Position numbers and translations under genes: made by a program. A stretch of DNA of 64,000 bases, taken from Thermosyntropha sp. (lineage in GTDB: Bacteria > Bacillota > Syntrophomonadia > Syntrophomonadales > Syntrophomonadaceae). The stretch lies in the NCBI RefSeq assembly GCF_017656155.1, contig NZ_JACDOH010000010.1, forward strand, positions 33,697 through 97,696. The letters are read 5' to 3'. Positions 63,071-64,000 of the stretch are shown here, in pieces (within the stretch, counting starts at the first letter, position 1; every line of letters starts with the position of its first letter). The notes under the pieces were generated by a model that was given only the letters and a program-made list of their open reading frames with translations, had not been told where the DNA came from and ran no database searches.

Positions 63071-63126
63071 AATAACTCCCTCTATTAATTTCACAGGTTA
63101 TATACTATAATATGGCAAAAATGTTT

Positions 63127-63864
63127 CTATTGTTCCGCAGAAAAAAGCTTTTTAATGCGGCGGCCTAAATTTAGAGAAGTATCAGATGTCGATATATCCG
63201 GGCGGTTTTGCAGCAGGAGGCTCTTATAATAATTAAGTTCAGATCGCAACTCCAGATTTCTTTTTTCTGCTTTTTTTATTCCTTTTTTTAAACTCAAGAT
63301 ATCCTGTTCATATAAAAACAGCTTCTGGCGCAAAAGGTGATTTTCCCCTTCTATTTTGGCCATCTTTTCTTTAAGGACCTTCTCAGCTTCTTCTAAACCG
63401 TAATTTATATTGCTCATATCCTGCCCGATATTGAGATATACTTCCTGATAGGAGGTTATAAAAGCTGAGTATTCAACCTCTACTATAACCTTTAATTCTC
63501 CATTCTCTATTCCGCCCTGTACAGGAATCCTCAGGACTTTAACATGACATTCAACCTCTCTGCTGTCCAGCTTATCATAATATCCCATTTCACTTAGAGG
63601 AATTTGGTCATTTATTTTTTCTTCCCAGGTCTTAAGTCCAATCTTGCCTGAATTCTCTTCTCCCAAGGACAAAATATCAATTACTATAAGAACCTCCAGG
63701 TTCCTTCCCTGTATTTCTGCTTTACATTCCTTCAATCGTGATTTTAAATATTCTATCCGACTGAAGGCAGACTTAATTTCATAACTTCTTTCTAAAACCA
63801 GATAACGTGCTTCATCAAGTTTGCACATGATAACAGGTGTCCATATAGTAAGTTCTCGATCCAT
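63127..63864 (-). CDS. Coiled-coil protein, possible spore-surface component
   Basis: A 245-residue protein. The N-terminal 150 residues are strand-rich (LEVLIVIDILSLGEENSG, then VECHVKVLRIPVQGG and ELKVIVEVEYSAFITSYQEV), somewhat like SPOCS-type modules. The rest is a coiled coil (about 155-215: LEEAEKVLKEKMAKIEGENH, then LEL and LNYYKSLLLQ) with a basic tail. I do not recognise a named family. It is the first gene of the glycosyltransferase cluster. The 136 bases to the window edge hold no supported gene. Confidence 0.6.
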   Translation of the reverse strand: MDRELTIWTPVIMCKLDEARYLVLERSYEIKSAFSRIEYLKSRLKECKAEIQGRNLEVLIVIDILSLGEENSGKIGLKTWEEKINDQIPLSEMGYYDKLDSREVECHVKVLRIPVQGGIENGELKVIVEVEYSAFITSYQEVYLNIGQDMSNINYGLEEAEKVLKEKMAKIEGENHLLRQKLFLYEQDILSLKKGIKKAEKRNLELRSELNYYKSLLLQNRPDISTSDTSLNLGRRIKKLFSAEQ

Positions 63865-64000
63865 TTGCTGTCCCTGCCTTAAGCTATGAGGTATTAAAAT
63901 ATTTATATTAAATAACCCTTTAAGCTATGATTTTCCTTTAAAAAAATAAAGGTTCTACAATAAATGTTGGGGTAGGAGGAAAATAAAAAGCATTGGGTCG

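Noticed and set aside
63890..63930. Two CATAGCTTA copies upstream of the coiled-coil gene as sigma-E/K -10 boxes
   Set aside because: Neither has a matching -35 at the right distance, and the nearer one would leave almost no leader.

Overview
This 64 kb window looks like a core chromosomal region of an anaerobic, endospore-forming Firmicute. It is moderately AT-rich and has strong Shine-Dalgarno sites with frequent TTG and GTG starts. Sporulation genes spoIIE, spoIIR, spoVT, yabP, yabQ, fin and a gerA-type operon are all present. The order pth - fin - mfd - spoVT - spoVB-like - mazG - rqcP - yabP - yabQ - divIC - yabR - spoIIE - tilS - ftsH, flanked by glmU - prs - ctc on one side and by coaX, fol, dusB and lysS on the other, matches the block near the replication origin of Bacillus subtilis. 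The insertions and gene families suggest class Clostridia, perhaps a Syntrophomonas-like lineage (low confidence). No rRNA, tRNA, CRISPR, prophage or transposase gene was seen.

Layout. Positions 1-6.8 kb (minus strand): a cut-off murJ, csaB, a small membrane protein, lysS, greA, an overlapping pair of poorly characterised genes and an HTH regulator. 7-20 kb (minus): a long cofactor block with dusB, coaX, a P1-family peptidase, bioY (behind a BirA-type operator), nadC-nadB-nadA, panD-panC-panB, a Rossmann/DUF2520 protein that may be the missing ketopantoate reductase, folK-folB-folP and an HD-domain protein. 20-34 kb (minus): ndk, ftsH, tilS, spoIIE, a Ppx/GppA-type phosphatase, yabR, divIC, a small HTH protein, yabQ, yabP, rqcP, HU, mazG, a SpoVB-like flippase and spoVT. 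One unknown plus-strand gene (29746-30387) interrupts rqcP and yabP. 34.4-41.2 kb (plus): a germinant-receptor operon in the unusual order B-A-C-small-C-small-B, inserted between spoVT and mfd. 41-52 kb (minus): mfd, the short gene fin, pth, ctc, prs, glmU, a nucleotidyltransferase, a FadR-type regulator, ispE and spoIIR. 52-55.7 kb: pabC and pabB (minus) diverge from pabA plus an unknown gene (plus). 55.9-58.1 kb: an ABC exporter with its GntR regulator and a short ribbon-helix-helix gene. 58-64 kb (minus): a patatin-like protein and a cluster with three glycosyltransferases (one CgeB-like) between two proteins that may be spore-surface components.

How it works together. The window joins housekeeping supply of folate, pantothenate/CoA, NAD, biotin, PRPP and UDP-GlcNAc with the sporulation programme. 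Promoter-like sequences fit the known class of several spore genes: a 21-bp-spaced sigma-A site before spoIIE, a sigma-F site before spoIIR, a sigma-E site before yabP, a sigma-G site before spoVT and a sigma-K site before a putative coat gene.

The least expected features are: a candidate structured small RNA at about 52000-52119 with a near-consensus promoter, a C8 tract and its own terminator; overlapping divergent promoters plus an attenuator-like leader at the pab genes; the double-B, double-C germination operon with two small paralogous membrane proteins; and a five-locus family of palindromic repeats built from GGGGACGGTT and TTTCGAATCGAAA.
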